From the NCBI GenBank assembly GCA_031549925.1, contig JAVBPA010000107.1, positions 1 to 15,036 on the forward strand: DNA of 15,036 nt. Direction: 5' to 3'. A model generated the notes under the pieces. The model did no database searches and was not told the origin of the DNA. It saw only the letters and a list, made by a program, of their open reading frames with translations. Made by a program: the position numbers and the translations under genes. This DNA is from JAVBPA01 sp031549925 (GTDB lineage Bacteria; Bacillota; Clostridia; Oscillospirales; CAG-272). This document shows, in pieces, positions 7,121-13,441 of this stretch. Position 1 is the first letter of the stretch. The number at the start of each line of letters is the position of its first letter.

Positions 7121-7129
7121 ATTATAGCA
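7121..7129 (-). promoter_or_regulatory. Possible serS promoter (extended -10 only)
   Basis: On the - strand the sequence is TGCTATAAT: a perfect -10 hexamer (7121-7126) with an extended TG element. No good -35 hexamer lies 16-18 bases upstream. If used, it starts a leader of about 115 bases holding the two hairpins at 7059-7110 before serS. Confidence 0.45.
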
Positions 7130-7203
7130 CAGAAAGATTAAAAACTATATATCATATGTGATTTTTCTATTATTAAATTATTAAAAACAAAAAAACATAT
7201 TAT

Positions 7204-8103
7204 CTACAGTGATATTTCTTCCCCGCATACCCGCCTGATAATATTTTCCAAATCCTCGTTGTCTTTATATTCAATTACAATGCTTTTAGGTTTGCGCGGA
7301 TTTTTATCGTTAATTTTTATTTTTCTTCCGAAAGAGCGCAGAATTTTTTTCTCAAGCTCTGCTGTATAGTCGACAATCAAATCCTGCTGCAATTCTTCGT
7401 TTAAAATTTCCCGTTTTTCATCCGATTCACGGTTCATTTTACGAACAAGCTCTTCAACCGCACGGACGGACAATTGCTGTTTAATTATCAAAAACGCCGC
7501 TTTGACTATATCCGAATGAATTTTTAAACCAAGCAAAGCTCTGCCGTGACCCGCCGATATGGAATTATCTTCTATCAGAGATATAACTTCCGGAGGAAGC
7601 TCGTTGAGTCTCATTGAATTCGCAACCGCACTGCGGCTTTTTCCTACCCGTTTGGAAATATCTTCCTGAGTAAGTCCGTATTTTTCCGTCAGATATGTAT
7701 ATGCCGATGCTTCTTCCATTGCGTTTAAATCTTCGCGCTGTAAATTTTCAATCAACGCGTATTCGTCGGCTGCGCGGTCGTCAAGATCCAATATCATTGC
7801 GGGCAGTTCACCTATACCCGCCAGTTTTGCCGCGCGCCATCTGCGTTCGCCCGCGATTATTTGATATAATCCGTTTTCCGACGGACGGACCGCAATCGGC
7901 TGTATCAGTCCGTTTGCCGCAATCGAATCGGCAAGTGAGGCAAGAGCTTCCGCGTCGAATATTTTACGGGGCTGATTTATTCGGGGTTCTATTTCTGTTA
8001 CGCGGAGTGTTATTACAATTGATTTTTCCTCTGCTGTATTATCTAAAAATATTGCGTCGAGTCCTTTTCCAAGACCCCTTGAACGTTGTTTTTTATCTAA
8101 CAT
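7204..8103 (-). CDS. parB: Chromosome-partitioning protein ParB (Spo0J)
   Basis: A CTP-dependent DNA clamp that loads at parS, spreads along DNA, recruits SMC and stimulates ParA. 299 residues from the ATG at 8101-8103, with AAGGT just upstream. The N-terminal SRGLGKGLDAIF (8-19) is the basic ParA-stimulating tail. The CTP-binding domain shows NQPRKIFD (43-50), GLIQPIAVR (65-73), GERRWRAA (85-92) and ENLQREDLNAMEEA (119-132). The helix-turn-helix (about 143-170) reads GKSRSAVANSMRLNEL. At the four positions that separate ParB from Noc it has R157, S163, E168 and G185: the ParB-type Arg, small residue and Gly, with Glu at the third. The C-terminal dimerisation domain (about 245-299) is complete. 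It follows parA by 103 bases and is probably co-transcribed with it. Confidence 0.96.
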   Translation of the reverse strand: MLDKKQRSRGLGKGLDAIFLDNTAEEKSIVITLRVTEIEPRINQPRKIFDAEALASLADSIAANGLIQPIAVRPSENGLYQIIAGERRWRAAKLAGIGELPAMILDLDDRAADEYALIENLQREDLNAMEEASAYTYLTEKYGLTQEDISKRVGKSRSAVANSMRLNELPPEVISLIEDNSISAGHGRALLGLKIHSDIVKAAFLIIKQQLSVRAVEELVRKMNRESDEKREILNEELQQDLIVDYTAELEKKILRSFGRKIKINDKNPRKPKSIVIEYKDNEDLENIIRRVCGEEISL

Positions 8104-8164
8104 AGTACCTTTTAGTTTTTATTTGTTTATGTTTTATCTAATTTATTTTATCGGAAATCGTATT

Positions 8165-8199
8165 TTGATTCCTGATTCTTAATTCTTGATTCTTGATTG
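8165..8199. repeat. Heptad tandem repeat between parA and parB
   Basis: Five consecutive 7-base units related to TTGATTC (TTGATTC, CTGATTC, TTAATTC, TTGATTC, TTGATTG on the + strand) end eight bases from the parA stop codon. The remainder of the parA-parB gap (8104-8164) is AT-rich with no feature I can name. Confidence 0.8.
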
Positions 8200-8206
8200 C
8201 GGTATG

Positions 8207-8971
8207 TCAAAACACCCTCTCAAGTATTTCGCGGGCTACGTTTTCATAGGCTTCCGCGCCTTTTGAGTTCTTATCGAAATACATAACAGGCATACCGAAA
8301 CCGGGAGCTTCGCTTAACTTGACATTCCGCAGTATGGTTGTGGAAAATAATTTTTCCGAATAATATTTTTTTAATTCATCCATAACCTGAATCGATAAAT
8401 TCAGACGGCTGTTGTACATAGTTATAAGTATTCCTATTATATCAAGCGACGGATTATATATTTTTTTTATCTGCCGAATCGTTAACATGAGCTGAGAAAG
8501 CCCCTCAAGCGCGTAATATTCGCATTGCATAGGAACTATTATCCAATTTGATGCGACCATTGCGTTCAGCGTCAGTATTCCAAGGGACGGGGGGCAATCG
8601 ATAAATATGAAGTCAAATCTGTCCTGAACAGCCGCTAATGCCGTTTTTAGTCTGCTCCCCCGTTCGGTTGACTCGACAAGCTCCAATTCAGCTCCCGCCA
8701 GCGAGATGTTGGAAGGCATTATCCAAAGGTTTTTATATTCGGTTTCTACTATGACATTCTCCGCGGATGCCCTGTTTATTAATACATCATATGTAGATAA
8801 CCGCATACTCTTTTTATTTATCCCCACTCCGCTTGAAGTGCTGCCCTGCGGATCGCAGTCCACCAGCAGTACACGCTTTCCCATGGCTCCGATAGATGCG
8901 GCGATGTTTACAGCTGAAGTAGTTTTGCCTACTCCGCCTTTTTGGTTCGCAAATACTATTACTACTGCCAA
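8207..8971 (-). CDS. parA: Chromosome-partitioning ATPase ParA (Soj)
   Basis: A Walker-type ATPase that binds DNA nonspecifically as an ATP dimer and, with ParB, moves replication origins and in Firmicutes also controls DnaA. 254 residues, full length. The deviant Walker A motif is KGGVGKTT (11-18, with signature lysine K11), followed by VDCDPQGST (37-45) and the Walker B region FIDCPPSLG (123-131). The C-terminal RNVKLSEAPGFGMPV (215-229) is typical of chromosomal Soj. The start is a TTG at 8969-8971, supported by GAGG at 8981-8984 with nine-base spacing and by alignment of the N-terminus with the family (the P-loop begins at residue 11); the only nearby ATG is out of frame. It has its own consensus promoter and leads the parA-parB unit. 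Confidence 0.97.
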   Translation of the reverse strand: MAVVIVFANQKGGVGKTTSAVNIAASIGAMGKRVLLVDCDPQGSTSSGVGINKKSMRLSTYDVLINRASAENVIVETEYKNLWIMPSNISLAGAELELVESTERGSRLKTALAAVQDRFDFIFIDCPPSLGILTLNAMVASNWIIVPMQCEYYALEGLSQLMLTIRQIKKIYNPSLDIIGILITMYNSRLNLSIQVMDELKKYYSEKLFSTTILRNVKLSEAPGFGMPVMYFDKNSKGAEAYENVAREILERVF

Positions 8972-9030
8972 GTATTTGTACCTCGCATTTTGTCTTTTCT
9001 TCTTTCTTTGTTATATTGCTGTTGGTTTTT

Positions 9031-9059
9031 ATTATACGATATTATCATCCCTTTGTCAA
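9031..9059 (-). promoter_or_regulatory. Sigma-A promoter of parA-parB, perfect consensus
   Basis: On the - strand TTGACA (complement of 9054-9059) and TATAAT (complement of 9031-9036) are separated by exactly 17 bases. Transcription should start near 9024, giving a leader of about 53 bases before the TTG start of parA. Confidence 0.9.
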
Positions 9060-9139
9060 CATATTATCTCGAATACTCCGATATATTTTCCATATTCGAC
9101 TCTCATGGATAAAATAAGCGTAAACTGAGATGCAGGATT

Positions 9140-9202
9140 GACGGGGATGCGCGGATTTTTTGGAAATAAAAGCTTCTTTTTTACGAAAAGCCTGGCAAAA
9201 AA
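9140..9202 (+). repeat. Dispersed palindromic repeat, copy B (diverged)
   Basis: Shares GGGGATGCGCGG, AATAAAAGC and ACGAAAAGCCTGGCAAAAA with copy C at 13331-13397 and, inverted, with copy A at 3956-4016, but has more changes in the middle. It lies upstream of the parA promoter. I see no flanking direct repeat here. Confidence 0.65.
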
Positions 9203-9249
9203 TTTATAATTATGTTTTCACAATAACTTTGATTCTATAAGCTAATATA

Positions 9250-9293
9250 AAAAACACACCTTCCCTATCCGCAAAACGGAATGGAAGGTGCGT
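9250..9293 (-). terminator. Intrinsic terminator behind noc
   Basis: An 8-bp stem CACCTTCC (9257-9264) with GGAAGGTG (9283-9290) is extended inside by TCCG/CGGA. On the - strand it is followed by TGTTTTTTATATT. It would end transcripts coming from noc before they reach the parA promoter. Confidence 0.75.
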
Positions 9294-9340
9294 CTTCGAA
9301 GGAAAACCTTAAATTTATAGATATATTTAGAAGTATAATA

Positions 9341-9480
9341 AATTTTTTCAAAAGTTTTTTGGTTAATTTTTTTGAAAAGTTTTGGTTAATTTTCTCAAAA
9401 GTTTTTTGGTTGATTTTTTTGAAAAGTTTTGGTTAATTTTTTCAAAAGTTTTTTGGTTACTTTTTTTCAAAAAAGTAACC
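9341..9480. repeat. Alternating 24/23-bp tandem array ending in a 12-bp hairpin
   Basis: Five units alternate: 24 bp (9341-9364), 23 bp (9365-9387), 24 bp (9388-9411), 23 bp (9412-9434) and 24 bp (9435-9458), so the real period is 47 bp. The 24-mers have CAAAAGTTTTTTGG and the 23-mers TGAAAAGTTTTGG. The array ends in the inverted repeat GGTTACTTTTTT (9455-9466) and AAAAAAGTAACC (9469-9480). It accounts, with the noc terminator, copy B, the parA promoter and parS, for most of the 552-base gap 8972-9523; I see nothing clear at 9061-9139 and 9203-9246. Confidence 0.9.
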
Positions 9481-9506
9481 GTATCCCGTCACTCCTAAAC
9501 AAAACA

Positions 9507-9524
9507 ATGTTTCACGTGAAACAT
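9507..9524. promoter_or_regulatory. parS centromere site (ParB loading site)
   Basis: ATGTTTCACGTGAAACAT is a perfect 18-bp palindrome containing the 16-bp parS consensus TGTTNCACGTGAAACA. ParB loads here and spreads. Its outermost base is the first base of the noc stop codon triplet (9524-9526 on the - strand), so it directly abuts the gene. It is the only parS match I found in the window. Confidence 0.96.
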
Positions 9525-10453
9525 CAGCCGCAAATTTGCATAGGCCGTTCATTTTTCACACGGATGAGGAGTTCGATTTCGTTTTCGCATTGATTACGTT
9601 CGGAAACGATATCGATACCTGCGCTTCTGACGAGATCTACGGCATGGTCAATTGTATTGAAAAAGATACGGATATCTTTCAGTATAAACTTTTGGGTGCG
9701 GTGTGTTTCGGGTTTATCGGGAGTTGTGAGAAGCTTGTCTATGTAAGCTTCTGTTGATGCTACGTTCAATTGTTTTTCTGCTATATACTTCAATGTATCG
9801 AATCTGAGTTTAATATCGTTTATACGCAAAAGCGAGCGTGCGTGGCGTTCGGTCAGTGAGCAGGAAATAATCATATCGCGTTCGGGAGCGGTTAGACGCA
9901 GAATACGGAGTTTATTTGCGACATATGACTGACTTGACGAGAGTTGCTTTGCGACTTGTTCCTGAGTCAATCCGTAAATATCGATAAGAGATGCAATTGC
10001 GCCCGCTTGTTCAAAGATGTTCAGGTTTTCGCGCTGGATATTTTCAATTATGGCAAGTTCGGCGGATTTTTTGTCGTCAGCTTCAATTATAATACACGGA
10101 ACTTTTTCCATTCCAAGTTTTATAGCGGCACGCAGACGGCGTTCACCTGCTATTATTTCATAATTTCCGCGGATTATTTCTGAAATATTTTTCGCTGTCT
10201 TTTGCGAAGCAGGAGTTGAATCAGAAGATTTTTTTTGCGTAAGGGAATTATTTTCCGTGTTTTTATTTGAGTTACCGCAAATAACAGAAGAAATTTTTCT
10301 GACTGTAAGCGGCTGAAGAATTCCGTAAATAGAAATACTTTCAGCTAAGCGTTCGATAGCTTCTTCCTCAAAATATTTTCGCGGCTGAGAGGGGTTTGTA
10401 CTGATAAACCCGACATCCAGCATGTAAATTCTGCCGGCGCTTATATAATCCAT
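9524..10453 (-). CDS. noc: Nucleoid occlusion protein Noc (ParB family)
   Basis: A ParB-derived, CTP-dependent DNA-binding protein that in Bacillus prevents division over the nucleoid. 309 residues from the ATG at 10451-10453 with AGAGGT eight bases upstream. Family motifs: NPSQPRKYF (20-28), YGILQPLTVR (43-52), GERRLRAA (103-110), ENIQRENLNIFEQA (137-150) and the helix-turn-helix QSYVANKLRIL (175-185). At the ParB/Noc specificity positions it has Q175, K181, R186 and R203, the Noc pattern (conservative Arg at the third). The C-terminal DIRIFFNTIDHAVDLVRSAG (260-279) also matches the Noc C-terminus by recall. Two oddities: the membrane-targeting amphipathic helix that precedes this fold in Bacillus Noc is missing, and a Ser/Asn/Lys-rich insertion (about 54-89) lies before the CTP-binding motif. 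Position after mnmG-rsmG and before parA agrees. A second ParB is the alternative. Confidence 0.88.
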   Translation of the reverse strand: MDYISAGRIYMLDVGFISTNPSQPRKYFEEEAIERLAESISIYGILQPLTVRKISSVICGNSNKNTENNSLTQKKSSDSTPASQKTAKNISEIIRGNYEIIAGERRLRAAIKLGMEKVPCIIIEADDKKSAELAIIENIQRENLNIFEQAGAIASLIDIYGLTQEQVAKQLSSSQSYVANKLRILRLTAPERDMIISCSLTERHARSLLRINDIKLRFDTLKYIAEKQLNVASTEAYIDKLLTTPDKPETHRTQKFILKDIRIFFNTIDHAVDLVRSAGIDIVSERNQCENEIELLIRVKNERPMQICG

Positions 10454-10497
10454 TTTTTTTTACCTCTTGTTTTTAATTCGGTTTTTAGTATGGAAAT

Positions 10498-10526
10498 ATG
10501 ATAACATAACGGCGGTTAAACATCAA
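10498..10526 (-). promoter_or_regulatory. Probable noc promoter
   Basis: On the - strand TTGATG (complement of 10521-10526) and TATCAT (10498-10503) are 17 bases apart, with TG one base before the -10 as an extended element. It lies between the rsmG terminator and the noc ribosome binding site, leaving a leader of about 37 bases. Confidence 0.6.
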
Positions 10527-10566
10527 AAATATTATGTCAGTGAAAAAAAATTTGTTTTGTTTGAAA

Positions 10567-10599
10567 ATAAAAAAAGCTCTGTTTTTTCGAGACAGAGCA
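10567..10599 (-). terminator. Intrinsic terminator of the mnmG-rsmG operon
   Basis: Two bases behind the rsmG stop codon the - strand reads GCTCTGT-9-ACAGAGC followed by TTTTTTTATTTTC: a 7-bp stem (10576-10582 with 10592-10598) and a seven-T run. It separates mnmG-rsmG from noc. Confidence 0.9.
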
Positions 10600-11316
10600 T
10601 TATATGAGGGGCTTTTTAGATATTTGTGAATAATTGCGCGGATACATTGCGGGAGTTTTACTCGTTTTTTGTATAATCAGCAAGGTATGTTTTATTTCCC
10701 CGTCAACACCCGCCAGGGTAATAGGTATATTTCCTGCCATAGTTCCGCCCAATATTTTTATAACGGGTAAAGATTCGTCAAGCTCCGTCGAAACAGAAGA
10801 TGTTTTCATGGCGATAAATGAACCTCCGAGCCGCAGATACGGAAGACAGAGTTCGCATAATATGTTTAGCTTTGAAACGGCGCGGGAAAGAACTGTATCG
10901 TAGCTTTCACGGTGCGCGGGGTCATGAGCTGTTTCTTCCGCTCTTGCGGACAAAGGTTTTATATTGGAAAGGAGAAGCTTTTCCGAAGCTGTATTAATAA
11001 AATCCAATTTTTTTGCCGTGCTGTCGAGCGCGGTAATCTGAACATCATCACGGACGGCGGCGACCGGAAGCGCGGGGAAGCCTCCTCCTGTTCCTATATC
11101 TATTACCCTTGCGTTCTTCTTTATATATTTAATAACGGTTAATGAATCGGCGATATGCTTTACCGCGATACCCGCATCGTCCGTTATCGAAGTGATATTT
11201 ACTTTTGAATTGAATTCAATCATCAGCGATGAAAGCAGGCACAGAGCTTTTACTTTTTCATCGGGCAATTCGATTGAATTCTTTTTCAGTATGTTTTGTA
11301 AAAATTGCAGCTCCAT
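10600..11316 (-). CDS. rsmG: 16S rRNA (guanine-N7) methyltransferase RsmG
   Basis: Methylates N7 of G527 (E. coli numbering) in the 530 loop of 16S rRNA using SAM; loss gives low-level streptomycin resistance in several species. 238 residues, typical length, from the ATG at 11314-11316 with AAAGGA upstream. Family motifs are intact: NSKVNITSITD (36-46), KHIADSL (53-59), the SAM loop DIGTGGGFPALP (73-84), ALDSTAKKLDFI (96-107), ARAEE (124-128), LSRAVSKL (143-150) and GGSFIAMK (164-171). The C-terminus MYPRNYSQISKKPL agrees with the family ending. It begins 54 bases behind mnmG, without an obvious promoter, and ends in an intrinsic terminator. Confidence 0.97.
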   Translation of the reverse strand: MELQFLQNILKKNSIELPDEKVKALCLLSSLMIEFNSKVNITSITDDAGIAVKHIADSLTVIKYIKKNARVIDIGTGGGFPALPVAAVRDDVQITALDSTAKKLDFINTASEKLLLSNIKPLSARAEETAHDPAHRESYDTVLSRAVSKLNILCELCLPYLRLGGSFIAMKTSSVSTELDESLPVIKILGGTMAGNIPITLAGVDGEIKHTLLIIQKTSKTPAMYPRNYSQISKKPLI

Positions 11317-11370
11317 TAAAAATCCTTTTCTGCGATTCCGGAATTGATTTTTTTGATAATAACATAACTT

Positions 11371-13257
11371 CTATTTTAAACCGAGCCAAATAATAAGAAC
11401 GGAAATATCTGCGGGAGAAACTCCGGAAATGCGGGAAGCCTGTCCTAGTGAAAACGGGCGTACTGCGGAAAGCTTTTGCCTTGCTTCAATACGCAATCCT
11501 TTTATTTTATTATAATCTGTATCGGCGGGGATTTTTTTGTCCTCCAGTTTGCGGAAAGCTTTTACTTCCTGTATCTGACGGTTGATATAACCCTCGTATT
11601 TAATTTTTATCTGGGAGGAATTTATGATACTGTTTGCAAGCAACGGGCGGGTTGAATCGATCGGTTTTAAGATATCATAATCAAGTTCCGGGCGGCGGAG
11701 AAGATCAGCAAGATAAACGCCTGTTATAATTTCCGCTGTACCATGCTCCAAAAGCAATGAATTTACCGCAGCCGACGGCGGAATCACCGTTGATTTCGCA
11801 CGCTTTATTTCTGCTTCAACTGCGCTAAACTTTTCTTTTCGCATATTATATCTTTCGTCTGAAATCAAGCCCGCTTCTCTTCCGTATTCTCCCAATCTCT
11901 CAATGGCGTTATCCTGGCGCAGAAGCAGTCTGTATTCGCTTCTGCTTGTCATAACGCGGTAAGGTTCACGCGTACCTTTTGTAGTTAAGTCGTCGATAAG
12001 CATTCCGATATAGGAGCTGTCACGCGTCAGAATAAGCGGTTCTTTTCCTTCTATTTTCAATGCGGCGTTTATCCCGGCGTATAACCCCTGCGCCGCGGCT
12101 TCTTCGTATCCCGAAGTGCCGTTGAACTGCCCCGCGCTGTACATTCCTGAAACAGATTTGAACTCAAGCGTATTTTTCAGTTGCAGCGGATCTGTGCAGT
12201 CGTATTCTATAGCATAAGCTGAACGCATTATCTGAGCGTTTTCAAAACCCTCCAAAGTGTGCAGCATCATGTGCTGTACTTCCTCGGGCAGCGAAGAAGA
12301 AAAACCTTGCAGGTATATTTCGTTTGTGTCCGCGCCGACAGGCTCCGCAAATAACTGATGACGGTTTTTATCGGAGAATCTCACTATTTTATCTTCGATT
12401 GACGGACAGTAACGTGCGCCCGTGCCTTCGATTCTTCCTCTTCCGTCATAAAGCGGAGAACGGTGGAGGTTTTCTCTTATCAGCTTATGCGTATTTTCGT
12501 TTGTGTAGGCTATATGGCACGCAATCTGATCTATTTTATTGTATTCGGTTTCATCTGTTAAATCGGAATACGGTATGATAAATTCGTCTCCGGGCTGAAC
12601 TTCAAGCTTTGAAAAGTCTATCGTAGCCGAATTTATTCTGGGGGGAGTACCTGTTTTAAAACGGATCATCGAAATGTTTTCGCGTATCAATGCCTCGTTT
12701 AAATCCTGCGAAGCTAACATTCCGTCAGGACCGGACGAATAATCATATTCGCCTATTATAATTTTCCCCCTCAGGTATGTTCCTGTGCAGAACACGGCGG
12801 CTTTAACCGACCAAACGGCTCCTAAGCGGGTTATGACCTCGGTTAGGATTCCGTTTTCCACAGTAAAATCCACAATTTCCGCTTGTATAAGAGATAAATT
12901 TTCCTGACACTCCAGGATGTGTTTTATTATCTGCTTGTATTTTGCCCGGTCTGCCTGTATTCGTTTTGAATGAACCGCCGGACCTTTGCTTAAATTTAAC
13001 GTCCGGCTTTGCAGGGTAACCATGTCGGCTGCGCGTCCCATTTCTCCGCCCAGAGCGTCAATTTCGTAAACAAGATGTCCCTTGCCTGTTCCTCCGATCG
13101 AGGGATTGCAGGGCATGTTTGCAACCGCGTCAAGATTTATTGTGAACAGCAGTGTTTTATGTCCCATTCGGGCGCAGGCAAGAGCCGCTTCTATTCCGGC
13201 ATGACCGGCTCCGATAACGGCTATATCCGCTTCACCCGCTTTGTATTTTGCTTGCAT
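11371..13257 (-). CDS. mnmG: tRNA uridine-34 modification enzyme MnmG (GidA)
   Basis: FAD-dependent partner of the GTPase MnmE in adding the (carboxymethyl)aminomethyl group to C5 of wobble U34 in certain tRNAs. 628 residues, normal length, from the ATG at 13255-13257 with GGAG five bases away. Visible motifs: the FAD-binding loop IGAGHAGIEAALA (15-27), PCNPSIGGTGKGHL (49-62, with the catalytic-type Cys50), EIDALGGEMGRAAD (65-78), and the second GidA signature GQFNGTSGYEEAAAQGLYAG (about residues 375-395). The C-terminal helical domain ending in SPADISVLIIWLG binds tRNA and MnmE. Its usual upstream neighbour mnmE is absent here: a hydrolase and a nucleosidase gene precede it, with a repeat element in the gap. 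It leads the mnmG-rsmG operon. Confidence 0.98.
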   Translation of the reverse strand: MQAKYKAGEADIAVIGAGHAGIEAALACARMGHKTLLFTINLDAVANMPCNPSIGGTGKGHLVYEIDALGGEMGRAADMVTLQSRTLNLSKGPAVHSKRIQADRAKYKQIIKHILECQENLSLIQAEIVDFTVENGILTEVITRLGAVWSVKAAVFCTGTYLRGKIIIGEYDYSSGPDGMLASQDLNEALIRENISMIRFKTGTPPRINSATIDFSKLEVQPGDEFIIPYSDLTDETEYNKIDQIACHIAYTNENTHKLIRENLHRSPLYDGRGRIEGTGARYCPSIEDKIVRFSDKNRHQLFAEPVGADTNEIYLQGFSSSLPEEVQHMMLHTLEGFENAQIMRSAYAIEYDCTDPLQLKNTLEFKSVSGMYSAGQFNGTSGYEEAAAQGLYAGINAALKIEGKEPLILTRDSSYIGMLIDDLTTKGTREPYRVMTSRSEYRLLLRQDNAIERLGEYGREAGLISDERYNMRKEKFSAVEAEIKRAKSTVIPPSAAVNSLLLEHGTAEIITGVYLADLLRRPELDYDILKPIDSTRPLLANSIINSSQIKIKYEGYINRQIQEVKAFRKLEDKKIPADTDYNKIKGLRIEARQKLSAVRPFSLGQASRISGVSPADISVLIIWLGLK

Positions 13258-13273
13258 GTATGCTCCATTCTGG

Positions 13274-13301
13274 ATATGTGGAATTATTTTTGTTTCTGAA
13301 G
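13274..13301. repeat. 28-bp direct repeat flanking copy C, left
   Basis: ATATGTGGAATTATTTTTGT and the following TTCTGAAG recur at 13399-13427 with a few changes and a one-base length difference. The two copies bracket the 97 bases that hold dispersed repeat copy C. Confidence 0.75.
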
Positions 13302-13330
13302 TCCGGGTAGTCTGCTAACCGGCGGGGGAA

Positions 13331-13397
13331 CGGGGACGCGCGGCTTTTTCGCGAATAAAAGCGGCTTTTCTGCGAAAAGCCTGGCAAAAAGCCTTTG
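13331..13397 (+). repeat. Dispersed palindromic repeat, copy C
   Basis: Contains GGGGACGCGCGGCTTTTTCG, AATAAAAGCGGCTTTTCTGC and GAAAAGCCTGGCAAAAAGCC. The central and right parts are the reverse complement of copy A (3956-4016), and copy B at 9140-9202 is a diverged relative in this orientation. It lies in the gap between the hydrolase and mnmG genes. Confidence 0.85.
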
Positions 13398-13398
13398 A

Positions 13399-13427
13399 AT
13401 ATGTGGAATTTTTTTTGTTTCCTCAAG
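13399..13427. repeat. Direct repeat flanking copy C, right
   Basis: Second copy of the repeat at 13274-13301: ATATGTGGAATTTTTTTTGT then TTCCTCAAG. Confidence 0.75.
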
Positions 13428-13441
13428 GTTATGCGTCACAC

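Noticed and set aside
13232..13426. 64-codon open frame on the - strand overlapping the mnmG start
   Set aside because: It is translated repeat copy C and its flanks; basic, low-complexity product overlapping mnmG.
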